Notes: generated from the sequence alone by a model not told the origin. 64,000 nucleotides of DNA from Marinobacter pelagius (GCF_900114925.1 NZ_FOUR01000002.1:372001-436000); one strand, 5' to 3'. Shown: positions 1-11,606, counted from the stretch's first letter. Numbers and translations are program-made.

Positions 1-611
1 AACACGTAGGTCCAGGAGATGCGCGCGATGGAGCCGAGCATACCCTGCCCCCCGATGTAGGAGCGGAACAGTACCGTCTCCCAGCTCAGGCCCGGGAAAT
101 TGAAGATGCCGTCAACGTACTGCCCCCACCAGGCGACATAGGTCAGTGCGACAATGCAGAGTGCGGGAATGAACCAGCCGACTGTCCGGCGCGCGAACTC
201 CAGCACCAGGACCACGGCCGTGATTGAAACCAGCCAGTCCGTGGTATTGAAATTGACGCCACGCTCGTACAGGGCCGTCTCGAACGCGATCAGGTAAAAC
301 GCACAGGCCAGCGCCAGCAGCCCCAGGATAACATCCATCCCCAGCACGAATTTCTGCCCGGCCGTGGACCGGGCCCTGAACATCGGCGTGGTCAGGGTAC
401 AGATCAGCCCGAACAACCCGAAGTGCAGCGCCGAGGTCCACAGCTCGGACAATGTGGAGATAGTATTGAAGTACAGGTGTGTCAGTGAGGTCAGTATCGC
501 CAGGCCAAAGATCACCGGCCCCAGGAGCCGGTGATCGAGGCGTTCGCTGGCCCCACTGACACTTTCATCCCGGATCCCGTCGAGGGATCCGTCCTTTTCC
601 GTTACCGCCAC
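1..611 (-). CDS. TRAP transporter fused permease, TAXI type (partial, 3' part outside window)
   Basis: Reading the minus strand from a GTG at 611 gives an open frame to the window edge, about 203 residues. After a short charged N-terminus come several hydrophobic helices, then RRTVGWFIPALC and a segment around GGQGMLGSIARISWTYV that is typical of DctM-like TRAP permeases. Fused 4TM/12TM permeases of this family are roughly 700-850 residues, so most of the protein lies outside. The GTG sits two bases after the stop of the solute-binding protein gene, so the two are almost certainly co-transcribed. Together they would import an organic acid using an ion gradient; the substrate cannot be read from sequence. 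The product is an inner-membrane protein. Confidence 0.85.
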   Translation of the reverse strand, partial: MAVTEKDGSLDGIRDESVSGASERLDHRLLGPVIFGLAILTSLTHLYFNTISTLSELWTSALHFGLFGLICTLTTPMFRARSTAGQKFVLGMDVILGLLALACAFYLIAFETALYERGVNFNTTDWLVSITAVVLVLEFARRTVGWFIPALCIVALTYVAWWGQYVDGIFNFPGLSWETVLFRSYIGGQGMLGSIARISWTYV

Positions 612-613
612 CG

Positions 614-1624
614 TTATTTCGCGATGAGTCGGTCAGGAATGGTCAGCCCCTGCTCCTGGTAGAAACGGGCGGCACCCGGATGCAGCGGCATGGGCAAACC
701 GGCAATCGCCTTTTCCAGCGCCATGGCCTTGGTGGCCGGATGGATGTTGTTCAGGAACGGCAGGTTGGCGTAGATAGTCTTGGTGATCTCATACACATCT
801 TCCTCCGACACATCGGCCCGCACGGCCAGAATGTTCGGCTGGGCAATGGTATTGATGTCCTCTTCCTGATTCGGGTAAGTGCCGGCCGGGATGTTATAGG
901 GTGTCCACAGCTCAAAGTCGCTGTTCACTTCGGCCAGCTGTTCTTCCGTGAAATGCAGGGTGGTGATGTCTTCACCCATGTTGGCATAGGCACGGGTGAC
1001 CGCCGAGGCCGGAACGCCGGCAGGGATATTCATGCCGTCGATGTTGCCGTTCTGCAGCGCATCGGCACTCGGGCCGTAGCCCAGGTAGGCCATGTCCATC
1101 TGTTCAAGGTCGATTCCGAGATTGCCAAGGATGAAACGGCCCGAACCTTCGGTCCCGGAGTTGCGGGCGCCGATGGAGAAAGTCTCGCCGTACAGGTTGG
1201 TCATGTCCTCGATGGTGCCGGTCTCGGCCAGCTCCTTACTGATGACAAAGTGCTCCACGTTCTGCCACAGCATAGAGACCGAACGCAGGTTCTTGTAGGC
1301 CTTGGGTACCGGGCCGGTACCGTTCCAGGCGTAGGCTCCGTAGAGACCCTGGAGAATACCGAACTGGATCTGGCCCTCGTCCATCAGCTTCAGGTTCTCG
1401 CCGGAGCCGGCGGAGCTGATGGCAGAAACGGAAATACCGGTTGTCGGCTCAAGCTTGACCTTGATCAGCGTGGAGATGGCGACACCCACCGGGTAGTAGG
1501 TACCCCCGGTTGTGGCGGTGCCCATGACATAGTTGCCTTCGGCCTGTGCCGTGAGCGGAGACAGGGAAACCGCTGCTGCAGCGGCCAGCCCCATGGCGGA
1601 TTTCAGGAAAGTTCGCTTGTTCAT
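614..1624 (-). CDS. TAXI family TRAP transporter solute-binding protein
   Basis: This 336-residue protein begins with a cleavable export signal (MNKRTFLKSAMG, then an Ala-rich hydrophobic stretch ending in AQA), so it is periplasmic. The mature part starts with the family signature YVMGTATTGGTYYPVG and later has SAGSGENLKLMDEGQIQFGI, both characteristic of TAXI extracytoplasmic receptors, and the length is normal. It captures the ligand and delivers it to the fused permease encoded immediately downstream on the same strand. An AGAGGGG ribosome site lies about nine bases before the ATG. TAXI proteins are linked to glutamate or 2-oxoglutarate-like ligands, but specificity here is unknown. Confidence 0.93.
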   Translation of the reverse strand: MNKRTFLKSAMGLAAAAAVSLSPLTAQAEGNYVMGTATTGGTYYPVGVAISTLIKVKLEPTTGISVSAISSAGSGENLKLMDEGQIQFGILQGLYGAYAWNGTGPVPKAYKNLRSVSMLWQNVEHFVISKELAETGTIEDMTNLYGETFSIGARNSGTEGSGRFILGNLGIDLEQMDMAYLGYGPSADALQNGNIDGMNIPAGVPASAVTRAYANMGEDITTLHFTEEQLAEVNSDFELWTPYNIPAGTYPNQEEDINTIAQPNILAVRADVSEEDVYEITKTIYANLPFLNNIHPATKAMALEKAIAGLPMPLHPGAARFYQEQGLTIPDRLIAK

Positions 1625-1741
1625 AACCCGTTGCCCCTCTTCATTATTTTGACTGGTTTGGTGGACTTTAACCTACTCAACATAGTCGCTGGATCCGCCT
1701 GTTTCCAGCCCAAGAGTAAACATAACTTTCTGTTACGACAC

Positions 1742-1776
1742 AAAAAAGCCCCCGACACAGATGCCGGGGGCTTTTC
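1742..1776 (-). terminator. Rho-independent terminator downstream of putP
   Basis: Read on the minus strand, GAAAAGCCCCCGGCA, a short loop and a matching GGGGGCTTTTTT form a strong GC stem followed by a T run, 36 bases after the putP stop. It separates putP from the TRAP system. Confidence 0.9.
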
Positions 1777-1811
1777 GAATCCGGGATCATCTCCCGGTCA
1801 CAGTGACTGCC

Positions 1812-3305
1812 TTACGGCAGGTTGTGGTACCGCGCCTTGATGGCCTTGTCGAAGCCGGCCAGGATATCGGCATGCGGCTTGTCGCCGACCTTGGATACAA
1901 CCACGATGGCGATGGTGGCGAAAATGAAGCCCGGAATGATCTCGTACAGATCAAGGATACCACCGGACATGTTGCCCCAGACCACAACGGTCACACCACC
2001 GACGATGATGCCGGCAATCGCACCCGCCCTGGTCATTTCACGCCAGAACAGGGACAGGATCAGGGCCGGACCGAAGGCGGCACCGAAGCCTGCCCAGGCA
2101 TAGGACACCAGTTCCAGAACCTTGCTGTCCGGGTTCAGACCCAGGATGCAGGCGATGATCGCGATGCCAACAACGGCAAAGCGGCCTACCCACACCAGCT
2201 CGGCCTGGGAAGCGTCCTTGCGGAAGATCGCCTTGTAGAAGTCCTCGGCCAGTGCAGATGAGGACACCAGCAGCTGGGAATCCGCAGTACTCATGATGGC
2301 GGCCAGGATGGCAGCCAGCAGGATACCGGCAATCACCGGATGGAACAGGGCGTCAACCAGCAGCATGAAGGCGCGCTCGCCGTCTTCCAGCGGGGTGTCG
2401 AAGTAGCCAATGGCAGCAAAACCGACCAGCAGCGCACCCAGCAGACCCAGGCCACTCCAGATCACAGCAATGCGGCGGGCAGTCGGCACGTCCTCTTCAC
2501 TGCGGATGGCCTTGAAACGGGCCAGAATGTGCGGCTGACCGAAGTAACCCAGACCCCAACCCAGCAGGGACAGGATCGCCAGGATACCCAGAGATTCACC
2601 GTCGGTGCCGGTGAAGGCATTCATCAGTTCCGGATTCTTGGCTTCCATGGCACTCATGGTTTCGCCCCAGCCACCGGCCAGGTTCATGGCCATGATCGGA
2701 ACCAGCAGCAGAGCGGCAAACATCAGCAGGCCCTGCACCACGTCGGTCCAGGAAACCGCCAGGAAACCACCGAAGAAGGTGTAGGAAACCACCGCGATGG
2801 TACCGACGACGACGGCGACGGTGTAATCCAGGCCGAACACGGTCTCAAACAGCTTGCCACCCGCAACCAGGCCGGAGCTGGTGTAGAACAGGAAGAACAG
2901 CAGGATGAAGAAGGCACAGACTACCCGGAGGATCCGGCTGGTGTCGTTGAACCGGTTCTCGAAGAACGACGGCAGTGTGAGCGAGTCACCGGCGGCGAGC
3001 GAGTAGGTGCGCAGTCGGCTGGCGACAAACAGCCAGTTCAGCCAGGTGCCTACCAGCAGGCCGACGGCAATCCAGATGGCCTCGAAACCGGCGGCATAGG
3101 CATAACCGGGCAGACCCAGCAGCAACCAGCCACTCATATCCGAGGCACCAGCACTCAGTGCAGAAGGCAGCGGGCCGAGGGAACGGCCGCCGAGAATGTA
3201 ATCAGAGAGGTTGGAAGTACGCTTCCAGGCCACATAACCAATGCCCAGCATCAGCAGGATGTAGGCGATAAAGGTTATCGTGACCCCTACGTTGTTTCCT
3301 ATCAT
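1812..3305 (-). CDS. putP: Sodium/proline symporter
   Basis: A 497-residue polytopic inner-membrane protein of the sodium:solute symporter (SSS) family with about 13 hydrophobic helices. The N-terminal ILGGRSLGPLPSALSAGASDMSGWLLLGLPG and the central FGGFLAVSWTDVVQG and STADSQLLVSSSALAEDFY segments match PutP closely (quoted here only as landmarks in order; length also fits). It imports proline with Na+. It lies downstream of putA on the same strand, so uptake and breakdown genes are grouped, and it has its own terminator. The 159-base gap to putA contains a perfect 12-bp dyad CCTGAGCTCAGG at 3373-3384 that could be part of its promoter control. Confidence 0.96.
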   Translation of the reverse strand: MIGNNVGVTITFIAYILLMLGIGYVAWKRTSNLSDYILGGRSLGPLPSALSAGASDMSGWLLLGLPGYAYAAGFEAIWIAVGLLVGTWLNWLFVASRLRTYSLAAGDSLTLPSFFENRFNDTSRILRVVCAFFILLFFLFYTSSGLVAGGKLFETVFGLDYTVAVVVGTIAVVSYTFFGGFLAVSWTDVVQGLLMFAALLLVPIMAMNLAGGWGETMSAMEAKNPELMNAFTGTDGESLGILAILSLLGWGLGYFGQPHILARFKAIRSEEDVPTARRIAVIWSGLGLLGALLVGFAAIGYFDTPLEDGERAFMLLVDALFHPVIAGILLAAILAAIMSTADSQLLVSSSALAEDFYKAIFRKDASQAELVWVGRFAVVGIAIIACILGLNPDSKVLELVSYAWAGFGAAFGPALILSLFWREMTRAGAIAGIIVGGVTVVVWGNMSGGILDLYEIIPGFIFATIAIVVVSKVGDKPHADILAGFDKAIKARYHNLP

Positions 3306-3372
3306 TTCGGTTTTCTCCCCGTGCGCTTTTTGGGTTGCTTGTTGTTGACTTGCAACGGCTCTCCTTCTGCAC

Positions 3373-3384
3373 CCTGAGCTCAGG
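3373..3384. promoter_or_regulatory. Perfect 12-bp dyad in the putA-putP gap
   Basis: CCTGAGCTCAGG is a perfect palindrome about 70 bases upstream of the putP start. It is too short to be a terminator and has no T run. A role as a regulator half-site is only a possibility. Confidence 0.25.
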
Positions 3385-3464
3385 ATGAGAGGGACAACCC
3401 TGATCCGGGCACGTCACCGCCCGAATTCAGTGAGACTTCCATGTCTTCTGTTCTTATTTGATCC

Positions 3465-6400
3465 TTAAACCTTTTCTATACCCAGCGACAGCAACGAGGC
3501 ATTACCCCCGACTGCCGTGGTATTGACCGTCCTTGTGCGCTCTGTTGAAAAGCGCTGCAGGTAATGGGGCCCTCCCGCCTTGGGGCCGGTACCGGAAAGG
3601 CCCCGGCCGCCGAAGGGCTGAACCCCAACCACTGCTCCGATCTGATTGCGGTTGACGTAGGTATTGCCCACCTTCACCCGCTGTTCGATATACGACGCGG
3701 TGGATTCGCTCCGGCTGTGAATGCCCAGCGTCAGTCCGTACCCGCTATCGTTAATTTCGTCGATGACCTCATCCAGCCGCTCGGCATCGTAACGAACTAC
3801 ATGAAGAATCGGCCCAAAGTGCTCGTTTTTCAAACCTTTTATGCTTTCGATGCCATAGGCGGACGGGGCAATGAAATGGCCGGACTGGCAGATGGACGGC
3901 AGCGGAGTCCTGGCAATCAGCCGTGCGTTCCGGTCCAGTTCATCGAGATGTGCCTGGAGCGCCTGCTTCGCTGCCGCATCAATTACAGGGCCAACATCGG
4001 TGCTATGAAGCTCCGGATTGCCAACGAATAACTGCTGCATGGCACCGGCGAGCATCGTTTCCATACGATCCGCCACATCATTCTGGAGATACAGCACCCG
4101 CAGTGCCGAGCAGCGCTGCCCGGCACTGGCGAAGGCGGACAGCAACACATCGCGCACCACCTGTTCGGGGAGCGCACTGCTGTCCACGATCATGGCATTC
4201 TGCCCCCCGGTCTCGGCTATCAGGGGTACGATTGCCCCATCCCGACCGGCCAGCGTCCGGTTCAGAAGATGGGCAACCTGTGTAGATCCGGTGAAGGCGA
4301 TGCCGGCAATCCTGGGGTCCGGGGTCAGTATGCCGCCAAGTTCTTCGCCATCACCGGGTAACAGTTGAATCACATCCGGCGGGAACCCCGCCTCAAGCAT
4401 CAGCTCCACGGCCCGGTATGCAACCAGGCTGGCCTGTTCCGCCGGCTTGGCAATCACGGTATTGCCAGCCACGAGAGCCGCCATAATCTGGCCGGTGAAG
4501 ATGGCCAGCGGAAAATTCCATGGACTGATGCACAGGAAGACGCCCCGGCCTTCCATATACAGTTCATTGCTCTCACCGGTCGGGCCCGGCAGAGCAATCG
4601 GGCTGCCAAAACGGGCACGCCCCTGAATCGCGTAGTAGCGGCAGAAATCCACGGCCTCGCGAACCTCGTCGATTCCGTCCTGGATAGTCTTGCCCGCCTC
4701 GCGACAGCAGATCGCCATCAGCTCTTCCATGTTCTGCTCGAGCAGATCCGCGTACTTCTCCAGAAACCGGGCACGCTCGGCGACCGGCCGCTCGTTCCAT
4801 GCTCGGAAACCCGCATCAGCCGTGGCCAATGCCTCTTCCACCTGATCCCTGCCGGCCCAAACCACGGTTCCCGGGCTTTTTGAGACGTCGTAGGGTGACG
4901 ACACTTCCTTGCGCTGCCCGTCGAGCACCCGGGTGCCCCGGATCACCGGGCCGGCATGCCAGCTGGTACCGGCCCACTGCCCCAACCGACTGAGCAGCGG
5001 CTCCAGATGCGCCTCTGCGTGGGTATTCAGGCCACGGGAATTGATCCGCTCGCCCCCATAGATGCGTCCCGGTAGCGGAATCCGGTCGTTGACCAGTGCC
5101 GGGTATTTCTGCAGCTCCTGGACCGGATTCAGGACCAGGTCTTCCACCGGCGTCTCGGCATCCACCAACCTGTGCACGAAAGACGAATTGGCGCCATTCT
5201 CAAGCAGGCGACGCACCAGGTAGGGCAACAGATCCTTGTGGGCACCGACCGGAGCATAGATCCGGACCGGAATGTCGTGCTCCCGCAGGATACTGTTATA
5301 AAGGGCATCACCCATGCCGTGCAGGCGCTGAAACTCGAACTCCCGGCCCTTGTTGCGGGCCATGGCCAGGGCCGAGGCCACGGTATGGGCATTGTGGCTC
5401 GCCAATTGTGGGTACAATGCCCCGCGGGTGTAGTCACTGAGCAGGTAACGCAGGCAGGCCAGGTAGGAGGTATCGGTCGCCTCCTTCCGGGTAAAGACCG
5501 GGTAACCTTCCAGCCCCAACTGCTGGCAGATCTTGATCTCGGTATCCCAGTACGCCCCCTTGACCAGGCGGATAGGGATCTCGTCACCTTGCTCTTTCGC
5601 CAGTTTCGTCAGCCAGCACAGCGCGGGCAAGGCACGTTTGGAGTAGGCCTGGATCACCATGCCAAAACCACTCCAGCCCTTAACTGCTTCCGAGCTGTAG
5701 ACCTTCTCGAAAAGTTTCAGGGACAGCTCCAGCCGGTCCATTTCCTCGGCATCAATGGTAATGGCCACATTGCTCCGGCGGGCGACCGCGATCAGGTCAC
5801 AGACCTTTTCGTAAAGCTCCTCCATCACCCGGTGCTCCTGGGCCACTTCGTAGCGGGGATGCAGGGCCGAAAGTTTGATCGAGATCGACGGCCGCGGGGC
5901 TCCGTTGCCGGGGTAGCTGTCATCACCAACGGCTTCGATCGCACCGAGATAATCCTTCAGGTAGCGGCCGGCATCCTCTTCGGTCAGCGCCGCTTCACCA
6001 AGCATGTCAAAGGAGTAGGTGTAGCCCAGCTGCCGGTATTCACGGGCGTTCTTCAATGCCTCGTCAATATCACGGCCAAGCACGAACTGCTTGCCCATGA
6101 TCGCCATGGCCCTGTACATGGCGCTGCGGATGACCGGTTCGCCACTGCGCTTGACCAGCCGCTTCCAGATATTGGAGGGCGAGCCGTCCAGGCGCTTATC
6201 CATTCTGACCACACGACCAGTCAGCAACAGACCCCAGGTAGAGGCGTTCACCAGGGTGGATTCACTGCGACCTACATAGCTGTTCCAGTCCGCAACGGAC
6301 ATCTTGTCTTCAATGAGCGCATCAGCCGTATGCTTGTCCGGAATGCGCATCAGCGCCTCGGCCAGGCACATCAGCAGAATGCCTTCCTCGGTGTCCAGGC

Positions 6401-6644
6401 TGTATTGCTGGAGCAGTGCGTCGACCATGTGAACCGCGTCGTCCTGCTCCCGGACTTTACGGATCAGATCGGTTGCAGTGGCGGTTACCGCCCGGTGTTC
6501 GGCGGTATCGCTCTGGGCAAGCGGGATCAGCTCATTCAGGTAGGCGGACTCATCCACGGCATAGTTCGCCGTCAGGGCATGCCAGAAAAACGATCTCGGC
6601 TGCTCCTGATAAACCGGTTCTAATACCCTGCTCGCTTGAAACAT
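3465..6644 (-). CDS. putA: Bifunctional proline dehydrogenase / L-glutamate gamma-semialdehyde dehydrogenase
   Basis: A 1059-residue enzyme oxidising proline to glutamate in two steps. The FAD-dependent proline dehydrogenase barrel spans roughly residues 190-490, with RLVKGAYWDTEIK near 359 and a late RIYAPVGAHKDLLPYL segment. The NAD-dependent aldehyde dehydrogenase spans about 560-1040, with SPWNFPLAIFTGQI near 707, Glu811 in AETGGQN and catalytic Cys845 in GQRCSALR. The N-terminus goes straight into the alpha-helical arm. There is no ribbon-helix-helix domain, unlike the ~1300-residue self-regulating PutA of enterics and Pseudomonas, so transcription must be controlled by another protein. 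The AraC-type gene directly upstream is the obvious candidate. It is membrane-associated, passing electrons to quinone. Confidence 0.97.
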   Translation of the reverse strand: MFQASRVLEPVYQEQPRSFFWHALTANYAVDESAYLNELIPLAQSDTAEHRAVTATATDLIRKVREQDDAVHMVDALLQQYSLDTEEGILLMCLAEALMRIPDKHTADALIEDKMSVADWNSYVGRSESTLVNASTWGLLLTGRVVRMDKRLDGSPSNIWKRLVKRSGEPVIRSAMYRAMAIMGKQFVLGRDIDEALKNAREYRQLGYTYSFDMLGEAALTEEDAGRYLKDYLGAIEAVGDDSYPGNGAPRPSISIKLSALHPRYEVAQEHRVMEELYEKVCDLIAVARRSNVAITIDAEEMDRLELSLKLFEKVYSSEAVKGWSGFGMVIQAYSKRALPALCWLTKLAKEQGDEIPIRLVKGAYWDTEIKICQQLGLEGYPVFTRKEATDTSYLACLRYLLSDYTRGALYPQLASHNAHTVASALAMARNKGREFEFQRLHGMGDALYNSILREHDIPVRIYAPVGAHKDLLPYLVRRLLENGANSSFVHRLVDAETPVEDLVLNPVQELQKYPALVNDRIPLPGRIYGGERINSRGLNTHAEAHLEPLLSRLGQWAGTSWHAGPVIRGTRVLDGQRKEVSSPYDVSKSPGTVVWAGRDQVEEALATADAGFRAWNERPVAERARFLEKYADLLEQNMEELMAICCREAGKTIQDGIDEVREAVDFCRYYAIQGRARFGSPIALPGPTGESNELYMEGRGVFLCISPWNFPLAIFTGQIMAALVAGNTVIAKPAEQASLVAYRAVELMLEAGFPPDVIQLLPGDGEELGGILTPDPRIAGIAFTGSTQVAHLLNRTLAGRDGAIVPLIAETGGQNAMIVDSSALPEQVVRDVLLSAFASAGQRCSALRVLYLQNDVADRMETMLAGAMQQLFVGNPELHSTDVGPVIDAAAKQALQAHLDELDRNARLIARTPLPSICQSGHFIAPSAYGIESIKGLKNEHFGPILHVVRYDAERLDEVIDEINDSGYGLTLGIHSRSESTASYIEQRVKVGNTYVNRNQIGAVVGVQPFGGRGLSGTGPKAGGPHYLQRFSTERTRTVNTTAVGGNASLLSLGIEKV

Positions 6645-6663
6645 CTGAGCGCCCCTGAAAGAA

Positions 6664-6681
6664 ACCGGTATGCGTACCGGT
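6664..6681. promoter_or_regulatory. 18-bp inverted repeat in the putA leader
   Basis: ACCGGTA-TGCG-TACCGGT is a perfect 7-bp inverted repeat with a four-base spacer, 20 bases upstream of the putA ATG and just downstream of a possible -10 element (TATAAC on the minus strand). The placement suits an operator or a leader hairpin. Which protein, if any, binds is not known. Confidence 0.45.
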
Positions 6682-6827
6682 CGACTATTTATCCTTGTTA
6701 TAGAGAAGCCGCTGCGTCCTGACGGCAGTTCATTGAGGGCATAAGTTAGTATTACTACGGATCTACGGCTTACAGAATCCTACGATTCTTTTGCAAAATC
6801 GTCCGGAACAGGCAGTTTTTTTGATAC

Positions 6828-7607
6828 TCAGGCGACTTTTTCGCCAAATCGCAGTTTCGAAGGGGTCGTTCCCTTGTGTTTGCGCAGGGTGTTGGTGAGG
6901 GCGCTCTGGGAAGAGAAGCCTGTGCGATAACTGACCTCCGACACCGACAATGATGTGGAAACCAGCAGCTGCACAGCCTGATCAATGCGGGTCTGTAACA
7001 GGAACTGATGAGGGGTAACGCCAGTGACTTCACGAAACATCTCGTGGAACCGGCTGACACTGAGACACGCCACGCCGGCCAGATCCTCCACCCGGATCTT
7101 CCGATGAAGGTTCTCCATGATGTAGCGGCGGATTACCTCGGGACTGATGGTATTCCGGTTGGCGGTTACCTCACGGGTGTCCTTCAGTCTCTCAGCCATG
7201 CAGTGGAGAATACTTGCGGCCAGGTGACGCTTCATGCCGTCGTTGTCGGGAGCCCGGTCGAACTCACCGGCGGCAAACTGGACAAGGCCCTGAAGCCGGT
7301 TATCCATCTCCAGCGTCCGTGGCCGCTCGAACAGCGGCGCCAGCCGTTCATAATCCCTGTGGGCCGGGGTATTGAGCGCCGGCATGTAGGGATCCAGGTT
7401 GATCACCAGAACATGGTTCTGGTTGTCCCCGCAGTAGTCATGCCTTGCTTCGGTGGGCACCAGGCAGGCTTTCCAGGTGTCCAGATGGGAACCGGTGCCG
7501 TCAACGCTCAGGTCAGCCTCACCCCGGACGCCAACAACCACCTGGTGGTGCTCGTGACGGTGGTGGTGCGATGCGATAGGCAGCTTTAACAGGCGAGCGT
7601 CAAACAT
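6828..7607 (-). CDS. AraC-family transcriptional regulator, PruR-like (proline utilisation)
   Basis: An AraC/XylS regulator of about 259 residues. The N-terminal half is a cupin-like sensor with a His-rich strand (SHHHRHEHH), and the C-terminal ~100 residues carry two helix-turn-helix motifs (RVEDLAGVACLSVSRFHEMFR and SVSEVSYRTGFSSQSALTNTL, landmarks only). The gene lies directly upstream of putA on the same strand. In Pseudomonas an AraC-type activator, PruR, adjoins putA-putP and switches them on with proline. Because this PutA has no DNA-binding domain, the same role is inferred here. The start is uncertain: a GTG at 7637 extends the frame by ten residues, and neither start has a clear ribosome site. 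Confidence 0.85.
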   Translation of the reverse strand: MFDARLLKLPIASHHHRHEHHQVVVGVRGEADLSVDGTGSHLDTWKACLVPTEARHDYCGDNQNHVLVINLDPYMPALNTPAHRDYERLAPLFERPRTLEMDNRLQGLVQFAAGEFDRAPDNDGMKRHLAASILHCMAERLKDTREVTANRNTISPEVIRRYIMENLHRKIRVEDLAGVACLSVSRFHEMFREVTGVTPHQFLLQTRIDQAVQLLVSTSLSVSEVSYRTGFSSQSALTNTLRKHKGTTPSKLRFGEKVA

Positions 7608-7706
7608 GATGACAACGGTTCTAACTGAGAATGTCACTCAATTAAAGCAGATCCGGGCAGAAAGTGCACGAAACAGGCAGTGCCGGCCACTCCTGCTCAG
7701 TGCGCT

Positions 7707-9397
<1,691 letters not shown>

Positions 9398-9402
9398 AGG
9401 AC

Positions 9403-10221
9403 TTATTCCAGTGTTTCGAGCGGATCGCAGATTGTCGCAAGTCCGCTATCGACAGGCAAATCCTGACCGGCAAGATTGCGAACCGTAACCACTCCGAGGA
9501 CGCTGTTCAGCAGATAGAAGGCCCGGCATCCCGGCCCCGTGACATCTTCCGGCAACAGCGGGCGCTCAATCACGATTTCGCCCCTGGCCTCGAGCCGCTC
9601 CAGCACCCAGTCACGCATGACTCCGGCGACCGCCAGCGAAGCCCGGGGCGGGGTAATCCAGCCTTCTGTGGTGTGCAGCAACAGGTTGGTCCGGGTTCCT
9701 TCCACCAGATCGCCTTCACGGCTGGACTGCAGAACTTCGAAGACATCCCCGTCCAACTCCCTGGCAGCCATCACCTGCTCCAGACGGTTCAGGGACTTGA
9801 TACCGGCGAACAGTGGGTTGACGGTCAGGGGAATGCGGGAATAGGCAACTGCGACACCATCGGAGGGAATGCCAGGCGGTGCCGCACTGGCGGAAACCAG
9901 CAGGTTCGGCGTCATCTCCGGGTCGGGGCGGTATCCCCGCCCCCCGGCGCCGCGGGTCAGGATCAGTTTCAGCACCCAGCGGGTATCGGCGCGGGAGCGG
10001 CCATAATGGCTGGCGGCACGGGCATATGCTTCCTGCACCTCTGCCCTGGTCACCGGAATACCGAGCCGTCCGGCATCCCGGACCAGACGGTCCAGGTGAT
10101 AGCCGACCAGGGTACCCCGGACACCGGCCATAAGAATGGTTTCAAACAGGCCGTCGCCGTAGGCCAGGCCGCGGTCGCTCGCAGGCAGGCCGCCCTCTTC
10201 CGCCCAGAACACCGCCAGCAT
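9403..10221 (-). CDS. pabC: Aminodeoxychorismate lyase
   Basis: A 272-residue class IV PLP-dependent enzyme that makes 4-aminobenzoate for folate from 4-amino-4-deoxychorismate. SDRGLAYGDGLFET near residue 20 and the PLP lysine in GIKSLNRLEQVMAARE (about residue 145) are diagnostic of the fold. Its position between fabF and mltG, six bases after fabF, separates PabC from the related branched-chain aminotransferases. Confidence 0.94.
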   Translation of the reverse strand: MLAVFWAEEGGLPASDRGLAYGDGLFETILMAGVRGTLVGYHLDRLVRDAGRLGIPVTRAEVQEAYARAASHYGRSRADTRWVLKLILTRGAGGRGYRPDPEMTPNLLVSASAAPPGIPSDGVAVAYSRIPLTVNPLFAGIKSLNRLEQVMAARELDGDVFEVLQSSREGDLVEGTRTNLLLHTTEGWITPPRASLAVAGVMRDWVLERLEARGEIVIERPLLPEDVTGPGCRAFYLLNSVLGVVTVRNLAGQDLPVDSGLATICDPLETLE

Positions 10222-10227
10222 ACGTGA

Positions 10228-11475
10228 TTAGTCCTGGTAGCGACGGAAGATCAGTGTTCCGTTGGTGCCACCGAAGCCGAAGGAGTTCGACAAGGCTACT
10301 TGCAGATCCGCCTTGCGGCACTCATTGGGAACCAGGTCCAGATCGCAGCCCTCATCAGGATTGTCCAGGTTGATGGTCGGCGGCAGGATGCCCTCCCGCA
10401 AGGCCAGGACCGAGAAGATGGCCTCGACCGCGCCCGCTGCGCCCAGCAGGTGGCCAGTCATGGACTTGGTGCTGCTCATGGCCAGCTTTTCGGCGTGGGT
10501 GCCAAACACATTTCTGACGGCTTTGACCTCGGCAACATCCCCCACCTGTGTGGATGTGCCATGGGCATTGATGTAATCAACCGCCTCCGGATCAAGGCCG
10601 GCATCACGGATGGCATTCTGCATGGACCGGGCTGCGCCCTCGCCAGACTCCGGCGGCGCGGTGATGTGGAAGGCGTCGTCACTCATACCGAAGCCGATCA
10701 CTTCGCCATAAATGGTCGCCCCACGATTCCGGGCATGCTCCAGGTCCTCAAGTACCAGCACGCCGGAACCGTCGCTCAGGACAAAACCGTCCCGATCCCG
10801 ATCCCAGGGACGACTGGCTTTTTCCGGCTCGTCATTGCGGGTCGAGAGAGCCCGCGCGGCGGAAAACGCCGCAACACCGGTCCGTGTGGTCGCCATCTCG
10901 GAACCACCGGCCAGCATGACGTCCGCATCCCCATAGGCAATGGTCCGGGCGGCGTAGCCGATATTGTGGGTGCCGGTGGTACAGGCAGTCACAATGGAGA
11001 TGTTGGGGCCCCGGTAACCGAAGCGGATGGCGGTATTACCCGACACCATGTTGATGACGGATGCAGGTACAAAGAACGGAGAGACTTTCCGGGGCCCGGA
11101 CTTCTCCATCTGGATGACGCTTTTCTCGATGAATTCCAGCCCCCCGATACCGGAGCCGATGGCAACGCCCACCCGGTCCCGGTCGAGCGCGTCATAGTGC
11201 TCGAGACCGCTGTCATCAACCGCCTGCTGGGCGGCAATCAGTCCGTAATGGATAAAAGCGTCGAGTTTCCGGGCATCCTTGGTGGACAGGTACTGGCTGA
11301 TATCCAGATCCTTGACCGCCCCGCCAATCCGGGTGTTGTACCCGGAGGCATCAAAACGGTCGATCATGCCGATCCCGCTGCGTCCGGCCTTGATGGCATC
11401 CCAGGAGCTCTGCACATCATTACCGACCGGGGAGAGCATGCCCATACCCGTGATGACAACCCGTCGTTTACTCAT
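10228..11475 (-). CDS. fabF: Beta-ketoacyl-ACP synthase II
   Basis: About 415 residues. FabF elongates acyl-ACP with malonyl-ACP in type II fatty acid synthesis. The Cys-His-His triad is visible in [23 protein letters not shown] and [13 protein letters not shown]. The start is placed at the ATG of [12 protein letters not shown], the conserved N-terminus of the family. A GTG four codons upstream (11487) is also open, and both have ribosome sites placed unusually close. A terminator lies between acpP and this gene, so fabF probably has its own promoter or depends on read-through. Confidence 0.96.
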   Translation of the reverse strand: MSKRRVVITGMGMLSPVGNDVQSSWDAIKAGRSGIGMIDRFDASGYNTRIGGAVKDLDISQYLSTKDARKLDAFIHYGLIAAQQAVDDSGLEHYDALDRDRVGVAIGSGIGGLEFIEKSVIQMEKSGPRKVSPFFVPASVINMVSGNTAIRFGYRGPNISIVTACTTGTHNIGYAARTIAYGDADVMLAGGSEMATTRTGVAAFSAARALSTRNDEPEKASRPWDRDRDGFVLSDGSGVLVLEDLEHARNRGATIYGEVIGFGMSDDAFHITAPPESGEGAARSMQNAIRDAGLDPEAVDYINAHGTSTQVGDVAEVKAVRNVFGTHAEKLAMSSTKSMTGHLLGAAGAVEAIFSVLALREGILPPTINLDNPDEGCDLDLVPNECRKADLQVALSNSFGFGGTNGTLIFRRYQD

Positions 11476-11541
11476 ATCCTCTTGCACCTGATCTTGTCCG
11501 TGGAAAAACAGAACGCCGATTGAACCTGAAATTCAGCCAAT

Positions 11542-11581
11542 AAAAAAGCCGTCCCCCGATATTTCACAAGGACGGCTTTTT
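11542..11581 (-). terminator. Rho-independent terminator between acpP and fabF
   Basis: AAAAAGCCGTCC and GGACGGCTTTTT pair perfectly over 12 bp around a 15-base loop, with T runs on either strand. It lies 25 bases past the acpP stop. It probably trims acpP transcripts so that ACP is made in excess of downstream enzymes. Confidence 0.88.
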
Positions 11582-11606
11582 GCCTGGCTTACTTAATCGC
11601 AGAGTA

